Positions 16,977-29,900 of a DNA stretch of 64,000 nucleotides are shown one piece after another. Location of the stretch: contig NZ_SADT02000001.1 of assembly GCF_004016445.2 (NCBI RefSeq), positions 415,630 to 479,629 on the forward strand, given 5' to 3'. Every line of letters begins with the position of its first letter. Position 1 is the first letter of the stretch. The DNA is from Mesorhizobium sp. M2E.F.Ca.ET.219.01.1.1 (GTDB lineage: Bacteria > Pseudomonadota > Alphaproteobacteria > Rhizobiales > Rhizobiaceae). The notes beneath the pieces are model-generated. The model was given only the letters and a program-made list of their open reading frames with translations. It was not told the DNA's origin and made no database searches. Position numbers and translations under genes: made by a program.

Positions 16977-17738
16977 TCACAAGCGTGGCACGGAGAGCGC
17001 GCCGTCGACATCGATGACCGATCCGGTCGAAAAGCCGAATTTGCCGGAGGCGAGCGCGGCCACGACGCCGCCGATGTCGGCGGCTTCGCCCCAGCGTTTT
17101 GCCGGCACCAGGCCGCCATCGATCAGCGCGTCATATTTGGCGGAGACGCCAGCGGTCATATCCGTGCGAATGATGCCCGGCCGCACCTCGAACACGCCGA
17201 TCCCTTCGGCGGCGAGCCGCAGCGCCAGGTTCTTCACCCACATCGAAAGGCCGGCTTTCGAGACGCAGTAGTCGGCGCGCTCCGGCGAAGCCATTTCGGC
17301 GCTGACCGAAGTGATGGTGATGATCGACCGAGCTGATACCGCAGGTGTCGCCAGCATGGCCTTGGCGACCGCCTGGCTGAGGAACACCGTGCCCCGCAGG
17401 TTGATGTTCAAGGCGCGGTCAAAATTCTCCGGCTTCAGTTCCAACAAATCGCCGCGGACCACCGCGCCGATGCCAGCATTGTTGACCAGGCAATCGATGC
17501 GGCCGAAGGCGTTGATCGCGGCTTCGACCATTCTTTGATGAGCGGGAAGATCGGCAATGTCGCATTGGAAATAGGCGAATTTCGCGCTGCGAGCCGCAAA
17601 GTTGGTGGCGAGCTTGTCTGGCGCTTTTTCGGCAAGATCGGCGACAAGGATATCGAATCCGGCATCGGCAAGCGCCTCGGCGCAGGCGAGCCCTATGCTG
17701 CGCGCGCCGCCAGTGATGATGGCTGACGGGCGGGTCAT
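16977..17738 (-). CDS. Short-chain dehydrogenase/reductase
   Basis: The 253-residue classical SDR has the cofactor loop TGGARSIGLACA, the LVNNAGIG motif and the catalytic Ser-Tyr-Lys set in ITSVSAEMASPERADYCVSKAG. It should oxidise or reduce a hydroxyl/keto group with NAD(P). The start overlaps the preceding GMC gene by 4 bp (17735-17738) and the stop lies 6 bp before the next GMC start, so the three oxidoreductases are translationally linked. Confidence 0.92.
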   Translation of the reverse strand: MTRPSAIITGGARSIGLACAEALADAGFDILVADLAEKAPDKLATNFAARSAKFAYFQCDIADLPAHQRMVEAAINAFGRIDCLVNNAGIGAVVRGDLLELKPENFDRALNINLRGTVFLSQAVAKAMLATPAVSARSIITITSVSAEMASPERADYCVSKAGLSMWVKNLALRLAAEGIGVFEVRPGIIRTDMTAGVSAKYDALIDGGLVPAKRWGEAADIGGVVAALASGKFGFSTGSVIDVDGALSVPRL

Positions 17739-19234
17739 GCGGCAAGCTCCGTCTTGCGGAGATAGTCAGCCACGCGCAGCGCCTGCGCCGCGATCGACAG
17801 CGCTGGATTGACGGCGGCCGATGTCGGCAGGAAGCCGCCATCGACGACGAACAGGTTCCGGTGATCCCAGGCGCGGCAGAAGGGGTCGAGCGGTGAGGTG
17901 GCGGGATCGTTGCCCATCTTCACCGTGCCGCATTGATGCGAGGGCGTGCGCTTGTCGAAAGGGCGCGACAGCACGATCGGATAGCCGCAGGCGCGCAGGT
18001 TCTCGCGCATCACCTTGGTCAGGCCTTCTAGCGACTGCATGTTGGAACGTCGCCATTGCATGACGATCTCCTTGCCGTCGACCATGATGCGGCTCTCAGG
18101 ATCGGGCAGATCCTCGCACATCAGGTACCAGTCGACGGCGTGGCCGGCCAGGTAGTCGAACGCGAATTTCGGCATCGTCTTCACATTGGCCTTGAGCATG
18201 TTGCCGTCGATCTTGCCGAGCAGTTGCACATTGCCGAGCGGCTTGCCGCCCTTGCCGTCCGACAGATAGTAGTCGTTGAGCATCAGCGTCTTCTGGTAGA
18301 CGCTATCATTGCGGCGGCGCGGGTCGATCGCCAGCATGGCGCTCGAATTGTGGTTCATGAAATTGCGCCCGACCTGGTCGGAACTGTTGGCGAGGCCTCT
18401 TCCGTTGGCCGAAGGCGAGCGCAGCAGGATGGCGGCCGAGTTGATGGCGCCGGCCGACAGGATCACCAGTTTCGGCGACAGCGTCTTTTGCGCGCCATCT
18501 TGCGTGTAGTGGATGGCAGCGATCGACTTGCCGTCCGGCGTGGTTTCGAGCCAGTCGACATGGGCGCTGGTTTCGAGACGGATATTCGGGTCCTTCAACG
18601 CGTCCGCCAGCGGCCCTGTCTGCGCATCGATCTTGCCAAGGCCGGTGTTGGGGAAGGCGTCCCAGCCGGTCCTGCCGTCCTTCAGCCAGGTCTCGATGTC
18701 GACGCCGAGCGGCAGCGAAGCGGGATGCAGGCCGAGGTTCTTGAGCTCGGCGCGGGCGCGTGCGATCGGCGGCTCGTCCGGCACCGGCTTGAAGGGATAG
18801 GGGATTGAATGGAACGGCTCGGTTGGGTCCTCGCCCAACGCGCCGCGCACGCGAAACAGCTGTTCGGCTTTGGAGTACCAGGGCTCGAACTCGTCATAGG
18901 AAAACGGCCAGGCCGGCGACACGCCGCCAAAATGCTCGAGCTCGGAGAAATCTTCCTTGCGGTAGCGGATCAGCACCGCGCCGAAGAATTTCGAATTGCC
19001 GCCGACATAATAATAGTTGCCGGGGTTGAAGGCCGCGCCGCCGGCCTCGCGCCACATCTCCTTCGGCCGGTAATGTTCGTCGATGAAGATCGATCGCGTC
19101 GAGCGCGCATGCGGCGTCGCGGGCAGCGGTTCGCCGCGCTCCAGGATCAGGATCGAGGCGCCTCTGCCGGCCAAGCCGGAGGCGATCGTGGCGCCGCCGA
19201 TGCCGGAGCCGATGATGACGATATCCGGGTTCAT
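17735..19234 (-). CDS. GMC-family FAD oxidoreductase (sugar/polyol dehydrogenase type)
   Basis: The 499-residue protein starts with the FAD motif IVIIGSGIGGATIASGLAGRG. It contains GGNSKFFGAVLIRYR and the C-terminal block SHQCGTVKMGND followed by VVDGGFLPTSAAVNPALS, giving the catalytic His and Asn of GMC enzymes. It is only distantly like the second GMC protein downstream, so the two are not a simple recent duplication. The subtype resembles glucoside-3-dehydrogenase or pyranose-oxidising enzymes. It lies 6 bp after the sugar ABC ATPase gene, supporting a carbohydrate-like substrate. Confidence 0.88.
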   Translation of the reverse strand: MNPDIVIIGSGIGGATIASGLAGRGASILILERGEPLPATPHARSTRSIFIDEHYRPKEMWREAGGAAFNPGNYYYVGGNSKFFGAVLIRYRKEDFSELEHFGGVSPAWPFSYDEFEPWYSKAEQLFRVRGALGEDPTEPFHSIPYPFKPVPDEPPIARARAELKNLGLHPASLPLGVDIETWLKDGRTGWDAFPNTGLGKIDAQTGPLADALKDPNIRLETSAHVDWLETTPDGKSIAAIHYTQDGAQKTLSPKLVILSAGAINSAAILLRSPSANGRGLANSSDQVGRNFMNHNSSAMLAIDPRRRNDSVYQKTLMLNDYYLSDGKGGKPLGNVQLLGKIDGNMLKANVKTMPKFAFDYLAGHAVDWYLMCEDLPDPESRIMVDGKEIVMQWRRSNMQSLEGLTKVMRENLRACGYPIVLSRPFDKRTPSHQCGTVKMGNDPATSPLDPFCRAWDHRNLFVVDGGFLPTSAAVNPALSIAAQALRVADYLRKTELAA

Positions 19235-19239
19235 GGTCG

Positions 19240-20355
19240 TTAGAGAATGCGCTTTTCGGTCGCCGGGTCGAAGAACACCGCCTTGCTCAGATTGAACGCA
19301 AGCGGCGTGCTGGTGCCGGGCTGGATTCTGGCGTCGGCTCTCAGCCGCGCCACCACGCCCTTGCCGCCGAGATTGGTGACGGCGAAGGTGTCGGAGCCCG
19401 CCGGCTCCACCACCTCGATGTGGCAGTCGGCGGTGGCGATCTCGGATCCGTTACGCTCGGCACCTTCCGGATCGGTCAGCGCTTCCGGGCGGACACCGAA
19501 GATGACCTGCTTGTCCTTGAAGGCCGCAAGGCCGGCGGGGGCGCCGGGCATCGGCAGCACAATCGGCTGGCGCGACTCGCGGTCGAGCACCACCGACAGC
19601 CCGCTGCCATTGCCGTCGATCTTGGCCGGGATCAGGTTCATCGCGGGCGAACCCATGAAGTCGGCGACGAAGATGTTGGTCGGGTTGTTGTAGATCTCGG
19701 CCGGCGTGCCGAACTGCTGCACCTCGCCGTCGCGCATGACGGCGATCTTGGTTGCCAGCGTCATCGCCTCGATCTGGTCGTGCGTGACATAGACGATCGT
19801 CGTGCCGGTGGTGGCATGCAGACGCTTGATCTCGATGCGCATGTCGACGCGCAGCTTGGCGTCGAGATTGGAGAGCGGCTCATCGAACAGGAAGAGCTTC
19901 GGGTCGCGCACCAGCGCCCGGCCCATGGCGACGCGCTGGCGCTGGCCGCCGGAAAGCTGGCTGGGCTTGCGCTGCAGGAGATGGCCGATCTGCAGGATCT
20001 TGGCCACCTTGTCGATCGCCGCCTGGCGCTCCGCTGCCGGCACGCCCCGCATCTCCATGCCGAAGGCGATGTTTCCGGCCACCGTCATGTTCGGGTAGAG
20101 CGCGTAGCTCTGGAACACCATGGCGATGTCGCGCTTCGAAGGATGCAGGTCATTGATGGCGCGGCCGTCGACGCGGATCTCGCCCTCCGTGATCTGCTCC
20201 AGCCCAGCGATGGTGTTGAGCAAGGTGGACTTGCCGCAGCCGGACGGGCCGACCAGCACCAGGAAGCCGCCTTTTTCGAGCTCGACATTGATGCCCTTCA
20301 GGATCTCGACACTCCCGAAGCGCTTCTTCAGCCCATCAATTTCCAGAAAAGCCAT
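19240..20355 (-). CDS. Carbohydrate ABC transporter ATPase (UgpC/MalK type)
   Basis: The 371-residue ATPase starts MAFLEIDGLKKRFG at ATG 20355 with AAGGA 6 nt upstream. It has Walker A GPSGCGKST, ABC signature LSGGQRQRVAMGRAL, Walker B FLFDEPLSNLDA and YVTHDQIEAMTLA. The long C-terminal regulatory OB/TOBE domain (MNLIPAKIDG onward) defines the CUT1 sugar class. It powers uptake through the two permeases upstream. A longer reading of this frame crosses the permease gene and is not real. Confidence 0.93.
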   Translation of the reverse strand: MAFLEIDGLKKRFGSVEILKGINVELEKGGFLVLVGPSGCGKSTLLNTIAGLEQITEGEIRVDGRAINDLHPSKRDIAMVFQSYALYPNMTVAGNIAFGMEMRGVPAAERQAAIDKVAKILQIGHLLQRKPSQLSGGQRQRVAMGRALVRDPKLFLFDEPLSNLDAKLRVDMRIEIKRLHATTGTTIVYVTHDQIEAMTLATKIAVMRDGEVQQFGTPAEIYNNPTNIFVADFMGSPAMNLIPAKIDGNGSGLSVVLDRESRQPIVLPMPGAPAGLAAFKDKQVIFGVRPEALTDPEGAERNGSEIATADCHIEVVEPAGSDTFAVTNLGGKGVVARLRADARIQPGTSTPLAFNLSKAVFFDPATEKRIL

Positions 20356-20378
20356 GGTCGTTCCTTCAGAAAATAGGG

Positions 20379-21323
20379 TCAGCCCTTGACCGCGCCAGCC
20401 ATCAGCCCGCGCACGAAGTAGCGCCCGGCGACGACATAGACGATCAGGGTAGGGAGCGCGGCGATCATCGCCGCGGCCATGTTGACGTTGTATTCGACGA
20501 CGCCGGTCGAGGTGTTGACGACATTGTTCAGCGCCACCGTCATCGGCATCACGTCGCCGGAGCCGGCATAGGCGGAAGCGAACAGGAAGTCGTTCCAGAT
20601 GTTGGTGAACTGGTAGATCACCGTCACAACGATGATCGGCAGCGAATTGGGCAGCATGATGCGGCGGAAAATCTGAAAGAAGGAGGCGCCGTCGACCTGT
20701 GCCGCCTTGATCAACTCGGTCGGGAAAGCTTCGTAATAGTTGCGGAAAAAAAGCGTGGTGAAGCCAAGGCCGTAGACCACGTGGACGAAGACGAGATTGA
20801 CGGTCGAATTGCCAAGGCCAAAATTGAAGCCGGTGGCGTTCTGCAAGGTGACGCCGAAGCGTCCGAGGCTGCCGAGAATGGTTGCCATCGGCAACAGCAC
20901 CGACTGGAACGGGATAAAACAAGCAAACAGCATCATCGCGAAGACCAGCGTGTGGCCGCGGAAGCGCCATTTGGTCAGCACGTAGCCATTCAGCGCGCCA
21001 AGCAGCGTCGAGATCAGCACCGCCGGCACGACCATCTTGATGGAGTTCCAGAAATAGCCCTTCATGCCGACGCAGGTCAGGCCCGAGCAAACTTCGCTCC
21101 AGGCCTTTACCCATGGTGCGAAAGTCGGCGCATGCGGCAGCGACAGCATGTTGCCGTTCTGGATCTCGTCCATGGTCTTGAACGAGGTGACCAGCATGAC
21201 GAAGAGCGGCATCAGGTAGAAGATCGCGAACAGCGCGAGCAGGCCGTAGATGACGATGCGGTTTATCGTCCTGGCGTGCATGCCGCTCGAAGCCTGGCGG
21301 GCGGGTGAAGTGATGGCGCTCAT
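20379..21323 (-). CDS. Carbohydrate ABC transporter permease (MalG/UgpE type)
   Basis: The 314-residue inner-membrane protein has six helices. The first is IVIYGLLALFAIFYLMPLFVML, followed by the periplasmic loop with SFKTMDEIQNG typical of CUT1 MalG-like subunits. The EAA loop is ELIKAAQVDGASFFQIFRRIMLP. The start overlaps the stop of the other permease by 4 bp, and the ATPase follows after 23 bp. Confidence 0.93.
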   Translation of the reverse strand: MSAITSPARQASSGMHARTINRIVIYGLLALFAIFYLMPLFVMLVTSFKTMDEIQNGNMLSLPHAPTFAPWVKAWSEVCSGLTCVGMKGYFWNSIKMVVPAVLISTLLGALNGYVLTKWRFRGHTLVFAMMLFACFIPFQSVLLPMATILGSLGRFGVTLQNATGFNFGLGNSTVNLVFVHVVYGLGFTTLFFRNYYEAFPTELIKAAQVDGASFFQIFRRIMLPNSLPIIVVTVIYQFTNIWNDFLFASAYAGSGDVMPMTVALNNVVNTSTGVVEYNVNMAAAMIAALPTLIVYVVAGRYFVRGLMAGAVKG

Positions 21324-22279
21324 CGCGACTTCTCCCTGAGCTCGGAATAGAGATACGGAACAATGATGGCCGTGATGGTCATCAGCATGATCACCGCGCT
21401 CGCCGATCCGACCGCCATCTCGTTGCGCTTGAAGGTGAACTCATACATGAAGTTCGACGGCAGCCATGCCGAGCCGCCGGGGCCACCGCTGGTCAGCGCC
21501 ACGACCAGGTCATAGGACTTGATGGCGAGGTGCGCGAGCACGATGAAGGCCGACAGGAATACGGGCCGCAGCATCGGAATGACGATGCGGCGGTAAAGCT
21601 GGAAGGTGGAAGCGCCGTCGATCTGCGCCGCCTTCATGATCTCGCCGTCGATGCCGCGCAGGCCGGCCAGGAACATCGCCATGATGAAGCCGGAAGCCTG
21701 CCAGACGCCGGCGATCACCACCGTGTAGATGACGAAATCCTTGTTCTTGATCCAGTCGAAATGGAAGCTCGTCCAGCCCCATTGGTGCAGCGTCTGCTCC
21801 AGCCCTAGGCCGGGGTCGAGGAACCATTTCCAGGCAACGCCGGTGACGATGAAGGACAGCGCCATCGGGTAGAGATAGATCGGCCGCAGCATGCCTTCGC
21901 CGCGGATCTTCTGGTCGAGCAGGATGGCCAGGAAAAGGCCGAGCGCCAGGCAGATCAGGATGTAGAGGAAGCCGAAAATACCCATATTGGTGATCGAGGT
22001 GTACCAGCTCGACGGCGGGTCGCTCTCGAACGTCCATCGCCACAGCCGCTGATAGGCGCGGGCGCCGGTGATGGCATAAGACGGGAAGGTCTTGGAGTTG
22101 GTGAAGGACAGATAGATCGTCCAAAGGATGAAGCCGTAGACGAAGACGATCGTCGCCGCGAAGCTCGGCGCCAGGACGATCTTCGGCAGCAGATCCTGCA
22201 ACCGCGAACGGACCGTCGCGCCGGGACGGGCGTCATGCTCCGGTGTCAGCTTGATCTGGGTTTCGGCAACTGTGCTCAT
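21320..22279 (-). CDS. Carbohydrate ABC transporter permease (MalF/UgpA type)
   Basis: The 319-residue protein starts MSTVAETQIKLTPEHDARPG at ATG 22279, then a first helix near LAPSFAATIVFVYGFILWTIYL. The EAA loop is EIMKAAQIDGASTFQLYRRIVIP. The frame is open to 22345, but that extension crosses the leader just after an intercistronic hairpin and lacks a better ribosome-binding site. It pairs with the MalG-like subunit encoded immediately downstream. Confidence 0.9.
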   Translation of the reverse strand: MSTVAETQIKLTPEHDARPGATVRSRLQDLLPKIVLAPSFAATIVFVYGFILWTIYLSFTNSKTFPSYAITGARAYQRLWRWTFESDPPSSWYTSITNMGIFGFLYILICLALGLFLAILLDQKIRGEGMLRPIYLYPMALSFIVTGVAWKWFLDPGLGLEQTLHQWGWTSFHFDWIKNKDFVIYTVVIAGVWQASGFIMAMFLAGLRGIDGEIMKAAQIDGASTFQLYRRIVIPMLRPVFLSAFIVLAHLAIKSYDLVVALTSGGPGGSAWLPSNFMYEFTFKRNEMAVGSASAVIMLMTITAIIVPYLYSELREKSR

Positions 22280-22363
22280 CGGCTTGTCCAGTTCCGGTTG
22301 GTCGGAAACCGCCCGGCGCGAAAACGCACCAGGGTTGTCCCACACCTTTCATCGACAGGAGAC

Positions 22364-22385
22364 CTCCCCCGCCGAAGCGGGGGAG
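22364..22385 (-). other. UUCG-loop intercistronic hairpin after the sugar-binding protein gene
   Basis: CTCCCCCGC (22364-22372) and GCGGGGGAG (22377-22385) form a perfect 9-bp stem. On the transcribed minus strand the loop reads TTCG, an exceptionally stable tetraloop. It lies 19 bp after the binding-protein stop and probably sets a high ratio of binding protein to permease by protecting the mRNA 3' end. Confidence 0.65.
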
Positions 22386-22404
22386 ACCTGCGTTCAAGCG
22401 AAGC

Positions 22405-23658
22405 TTACTTGGCGTCGTCGATCGCCTTGACCAGCTCGGTCACGGCCTCGTCGGAGGTCTTGATCTGGCCATGGACGAACTTCGACACAACATCCTTGTA
22501 GGCGTTGGCGACGGCCGGCGGGGCACCGTAGCCCTGGGCCAGCGAGCCGAACAGCGTGCCGCCTTCATTAGCCTTCTTCAGGTCGGCGATGCCCTTCTTG
22601 CCGCAAGCGTCGAAGTCGGTATCCGGCACGTCGGTGCGGGCCGGGACCGAACCCTTCACCACGTTGAAGGCCGACTGGAAGCTCTTCGACAGGGTGGCGG
22701 TGGCAAGCGCCACCTGGGCGGCCTTGCGGTCCTCCGGCACGTTGAACATACCGAACATGTCGGAGTTGTAGACCACGGAGCCGTCGGTGCCCGGGAAGCG
22801 GTAGCAGAGGAAGTCGGTGCCAGGGGTCTTGTTGGCGGCGTGGAACTCGCCCTTGGCCCAGTCGCCCATGACCTGAACCAGCGCATCGCCCTTGATGACC
22901 ATGGCGGTGGCGAGGTTCCAGTCGCGGCCCGAGAAGTTCGGGTCGACATAGGTGACCAGCTTGGCGAGGTTGTCGAACGACTTCTTCATCGTGTCGGACT
23001 TGAGCGAGTCCTCATCGAGGTCGTTCATCGCCTTCTTGTAGAATTCCGGCCCGCCAGTCGACAGCACGACGGAGTCGAACATGGTGGCTTCCTGCCAGTT
23101 CTGGCCGCCCAGAGCGAGCGGGATGACGCCGGCAGCCTTGGCCTTGTCGAGCAATGCGATGAAGTCGTCGAAGGTCTTCGGCTCGGTGCCGCCGATCTTG
23201 TCCATCACCGCCTTGTTGATCCACAGCCAGTTGACGGAGTGGACGTTGACCGGAGCGGCCACCCACTTGCCGTCATAGACGGAGAACTTCTGCAGGGCGG
23301 CCGGAACCGACTTGTCCCAACCTTCCTTCTTGGCGGTTTCGGTCAGGTCGCCCATGACGCCGGCGGCGGCATAGTCGAGCACGGTGTAGCCCAGCATCTG
23401 CGATGCGGTCGGATAGTTGCCGGCCGCGACCATGGCCTTCAGCGCGGTCATGGCGGCGTCGCCGCCGCCGCCGGCCACCGGCACGTCCTTCCAGGCATAG
23501 CCTTCCTTGGCCAGATCCTGCTTCAGCACGTTCAGAGCGGCCGCTTCGCCGCCCGACGTCCACCAATGCAGCATCTGCACTTCCTTGACGTCCGCGGCAT
23601 GCGCCGAGAACGCGAAGCTCGTCGCAAGAGCCGTTCCGATAAAGAATTTGCGCAACAT
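22405..23658 (-). CDS. Carbohydrate ABC transporter substrate-binding protein
   Basis: The 417-residue protein has a clear signal peptide ([22 protein letters not shown]). [16 protein letters not shown] follows, the N-terminus of CUT1 glucose/mannose-type binding proteins (family 1 solute binding). Later features are [25 protein letters not shown] and a conserved cysteine pair near FLCYRFPG and FDACGKKG. It binds a sugar or sugar-like solute in the periplasm. It resembles GtsA/ThuE-type proteins, but the ligand is not predictable. Confidence 0.9.
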   Translation of the reverse strand: MLRKFFIGTALATSFAFSAHAADVKEVQMLHWWTSGGEAAALNVLKQDLAKEGYAWKDVPVAGGGGDAAMTALKAMVAAGNYPTASQMLGYTVLDYAAAGVMGDLTETAKKEGWDKSVPAALQKFSVYDGKWVAAPVNVHSVNWLWINKAVMDKIGGTEPKTFDDFIALLDKAKAAGVIPLALGGQNWQEATMFDSVVLSTGGPEFYKKAMNDLDEDSLKSDTMKKSFDNLAKLVTYVDPNFSGRDWNLATAMVIKGDALVQVMGDWAKGEFHAANKTPGTDFLCYRFPGTDGSVVYNSDMFGMFNVPEDRKAAQVALATATLSKSFQSAFNVVKGSVPARTDVPDTDFDACGKKGIADLKKANEGGTLFGSLAQGYGAPPAVANAYKDVVSKFVHGQIKTSDEAVTELVKAIDDAK

Positions 23659-23716
23659 GTACTACCTCCCTTGTTGCATTCACATAACCGGCGGGTGTCC
23701 GCCGGCGTCTCCCAAC

Positions 23717-25231
23717 TCAGCCGACCCACCAACCGGTGCGCTGGCCGCGATGAAACTGGATAGTCTTTTCCTCGGTATAATCCTCGACGGCGCGTTTGCC
23801 GAGTTCGCGTCCCAGACCGGACTGCTTGTAGCCCCCGAAAGGCAGCTCGGGGTAACCTTCCATGAACGTGTTCACCCAAACCGTCCCCGAACGCACACCG
23901 CGCGCCACCGACATGCAGGTGTCGATGCTGGCGCTCCACACCCCTGCAGACAAACCATAGGGCGTGTTGTTGGCAATGTGCAATGCCTTCTCAATCGTTT
24001 CAAAAGTGAGCACGGACAGCACCGGGCCGAACACTTCCTCACGCGCGATCGCCATATCCTCGGTGACGTTGCGGATGATCGTCGGATCGAGATATTGGCC
24101 GGCGTTGGATGCAAGCCGGGTGCCGCCGGCGAAAACGCTGCCGCCGTCGGTTTTCGCCGCCGTTACATAGCCGGTTACCTTTTCCATGTGGTCGGCCGAG
24201 ATCATCGCGCCGACCTTGGTGCGGTCGTCGAGCGGATCGCCGACGCGGACTTTCTGGGACAGCGTCTTGACCGCGTTGAGGAAATCGTCGGCGATCGCCT
24301 CATGCACGATGAGGCGGCTGCCGGCATTGCAGCATTCGCCGGCATTGAAGAAACCGCCGAACACAGCGGCATCCGCAGCCGCTTCGAGGTCGGCATCGGG
24401 GAAGACGATCTGGCCGTTCTTGCCGCCGAGCTCCATCGAGACTTTCTTCAGCGAATTGGACGCCGTGGCCATGGTCATCTTGCCGACGTGGGTCGAGCCG
24501 GTGAAGGAGACCATCTCGACCAGCGGATGGCTGACCATCGGCGCGCCGACATCGGCGCCGTAGCCGGCGAGGATGTTGACGACACCGGCCGGCAGCCCGG
24601 CTTCGAGCAGGATGTCGCCAAGCACGAAAGTCGAGGCCGACGTCATCTCGCTGGGCTTCACCACCGCCGTGCAGCCGGCGGCGAGCGCGAAAGGCAGCTT
24701 CTGGCTGACGATCAGGAAGGGGAAATTCCACGGCGTGATGATCGAGACGACGCCGATCGGTTCGCGCAGCACCACCCCCAGCATATCGTCGCCGAGATTG
24801 GCATAGCTCTCGCCATGCAGCGTTCGGGCGAGCGAGGCGGCGTAGCGCCAGATGTCGATCGCGCCGCCGATCTCGCCGCGCGCCTGGGCGATCGGCTTGC
24901 CGGACTCCAGCGCATCGAGGCGGGCGATCTCCTCCAGGCGGGTCTCGATCAGGTCGGCCGTCTTCAGCAGAATCGCCGCGCGTTCCGACGCCTTCATGCG
25001 CGGCCATGGGCCGGTTTCGAAAGCCTTATGCGCGGCCTGCACGGCAGCTTCCACTTCAGCCGCATTTGCCTGGGCGTAGCGCGAGACGACAAAACCGTGG
25101 CCGGGGCTGGCGCGCTCGATGCTGCGGCCGTCACGGGCTTCGACATGCTTGCCGTCGATCAGGAGCTTGTAAGCCTTCGGCGCTTGGGACGCCTCTTTCG
25201 GCATGGAGATGTTGAGCGGTGCGTTCATCAT
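23717..25231 (-). CDS. NAD(P)+-dependent aldehyde dehydrogenase
   Basis: The 504-residue ALDH has PWNFPFLI in the cofactor region, FTGSTHVG, the general-base glutamate in SMELGGKNGQIVF and the catalytic cysteine in NAGECCNAGSR. Two adjacent ATGs (25231 and 25228) are possible starts. In the cluster it probably converts an aldehyde formed by a GMC or SDR enzyme to the acid, which the CoA-transferase encoded upstream could activate. Specificity is unknown; betaine-aldehyde-type and sorbosone-type relatives are similar in sequence. Confidence 0.9.
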   Translation of the reverse strand: MMNAPLNISMPKEASQAPKAYKLLIDGKHVEARDGRSIERASPGHGFVVSRYAQANAAEVEAAVQAAHKAFETGPWPRMKASERAAILLKTADLIETRLEEIARLDALESGKPIAQARGEIGGAIDIWRYAASLARTLHGESYANLGDDMLGVVLREPIGVVSIITPWNFPFLIVSQKLPFALAAGCTAVVKPSEMTSASTFVLGDILLEAGLPAGVVNILAGYGADVGAPMVSHPLVEMVSFTGSTHVGKMTMATASNSLKKVSMELGGKNGQIVFPDADLEAAADAAVFGGFFNAGECCNAGSRLIVHEAIADDFLNAVKTLSQKVRVGDPLDDRTKVGAMISADHMEKVTGYVTAAKTDGGSVFAGGTRLASNAGQYLDPTIIRNVTEDMAIAREEVFGPVLSVLTFETIEKALHIANNTPYGLSAGVWSASIDTCMSVARGVRSGTVWVNTFMEGYPELPFGGYKQSGLGRELGKRAVEDYTEEKTIQFHRGQRTGWWVG

Positions 25232-25238
25232 GTCTTCT

Positions 25239-26004
25239 CTAGGATCTCGAAAAGGCCGGCTTCTGCTTGGCCTTGAAGGCGCCGACGCCGGCTTTGAGGT
25301 CGCCCGTCAGCGCAATGAAGCCGCTGGCCAGCGCCTCGGTCGCGGCTGCGTCTTCCTCGCCCTCGGCAACGCCGATCATCAGCTTGGCGGCCTCGGTCGC
25401 CAGCGGGCCGCGCTCGGCGATCTTTTCGGCCCAGGCTTTGGCTTCGTCGAACGCCTTGCCCGTTTCGACAACGCGGTCGACGACACCGTGCGCGAGCGCG
25501 TCGGCCGCCAGGAAAATCTCGCCGCCAATCGCCATGCGGCGCACGATCTGCGCACCGAACCGGCGCACGGCGCGCTGCGTGCCCGACCATCCGGGAACGA
25601 CGCCGATGGAGGTTTCGGGGAAGCCTAGTTTTATCTGCGTTTCGGCGACGCGGAAGTCACAGGCCGCGGCCAGCTCCAGCCCACCGCCCAGCGCATGGCC
25701 GGACAGAACCGCGATGGTCGGTTGCCGCAGCCGCGCCAGTCGGTCGAAGACGCGGTGTCCGTAGCGCACCCATTGCACCTGGAAATCAGCGGCACTCATC
25801 GCGCCCCAGGCCTCGACGTCGCCGCCGGCGCAAAAGCCCTTGCCTTCGCCACGGACGAGCACGACGCGGACGCCCTCGGCCAGTTCCGCCTCGTCGAGCG
25901 CTGCTTCCAGCGCACGCAGCATCGGGATGTCGAGCGCGTTGAACTTTTCCGGCCGGCGCAGCGTGACGATGCCGATGGCGCCGTCCTTTTCGAAGGTGAC
26001 AAGC

Positions 26005-26012
<8 letters not shown>
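25239..26012 (-). CDS. Enoyl-CoA hydratase/isomerase family protein
   Basis: The 257-residue crotonase-fold protein starts MAELVTFEKDGAIGIVTL at ATG 26012. It has the oxyanion-hole region GFCAGGDVEAWG and both catalytic glutamates, one in HALGGGLELAAACD and one in LGFPETSIGVVPG. The start overlaps the CoA-transferase stop by 8 bp, so the two are coupled. Together they imply that a CoA thioester is hydrated, isomerised or cleaved; crotonases also include retro-aldol and decarboxylase members. Confidence 0.9.
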
Positions 26013-29659
<3,647 letters not shown>

Positions 29660-29695
29660 CCTCGTCCCGTCCTCCACGCTTTTGAACAATTTTAT

Positions 29696-29707
29696 TGGAA
29701 CGTTCTA
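29696..29707. promoter_or_regulatory. LacI-type operator candidate, regulator-proximal
   Basis: TGGAACGTTCTA differs at one base from a perfect palindrome and has the central CG typical of LacI-family operators. It lies 37 bp upstream of the regulator start, a position fit for autorepression of the minus-strand operon. Confidence 0.75.
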
Positions 29708-29860
29708 ATCACTGTCCGAAATCAGAGTCAATCGTGATTCTTGTGACAAGGCCAAAATTGATTGGAGCGGTTCAAATCTTTCGACGACGCAAGGGTTTCG
29801 CATCGCGGTGCAGCAGCCGACCGGCTCGGATCTCTTGAATCATAAAGCTTCTTGATTTAT

Positions 29861-29872
29861 TGGAACGTTCCA
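29861..29872. promoter_or_regulatory. LacI-type operator, DUF993-proximal
   Basis: TGGAACGTTCCA is a perfect 12-bp palindrome with a central CG, 28 bp before the DUF993 start at 29901. It matches the other site at 29696 in 11 of 12 bases, so one LacI dimer pair could bridge both divergent promoters. A weaker related site, TGGAGCGGTTCAA, lies between them from 29763. Confidence 0.78.
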
Positions 29873-29900
29873 TTTATAGGAGCCGCGACGGGAGAGTTCG

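Noticed and set aside
15153..17336. A 727-codon plus-strand frame
   Set aside because: It runs antisense to the GMC and SDR genes and shows no recognisable domains.
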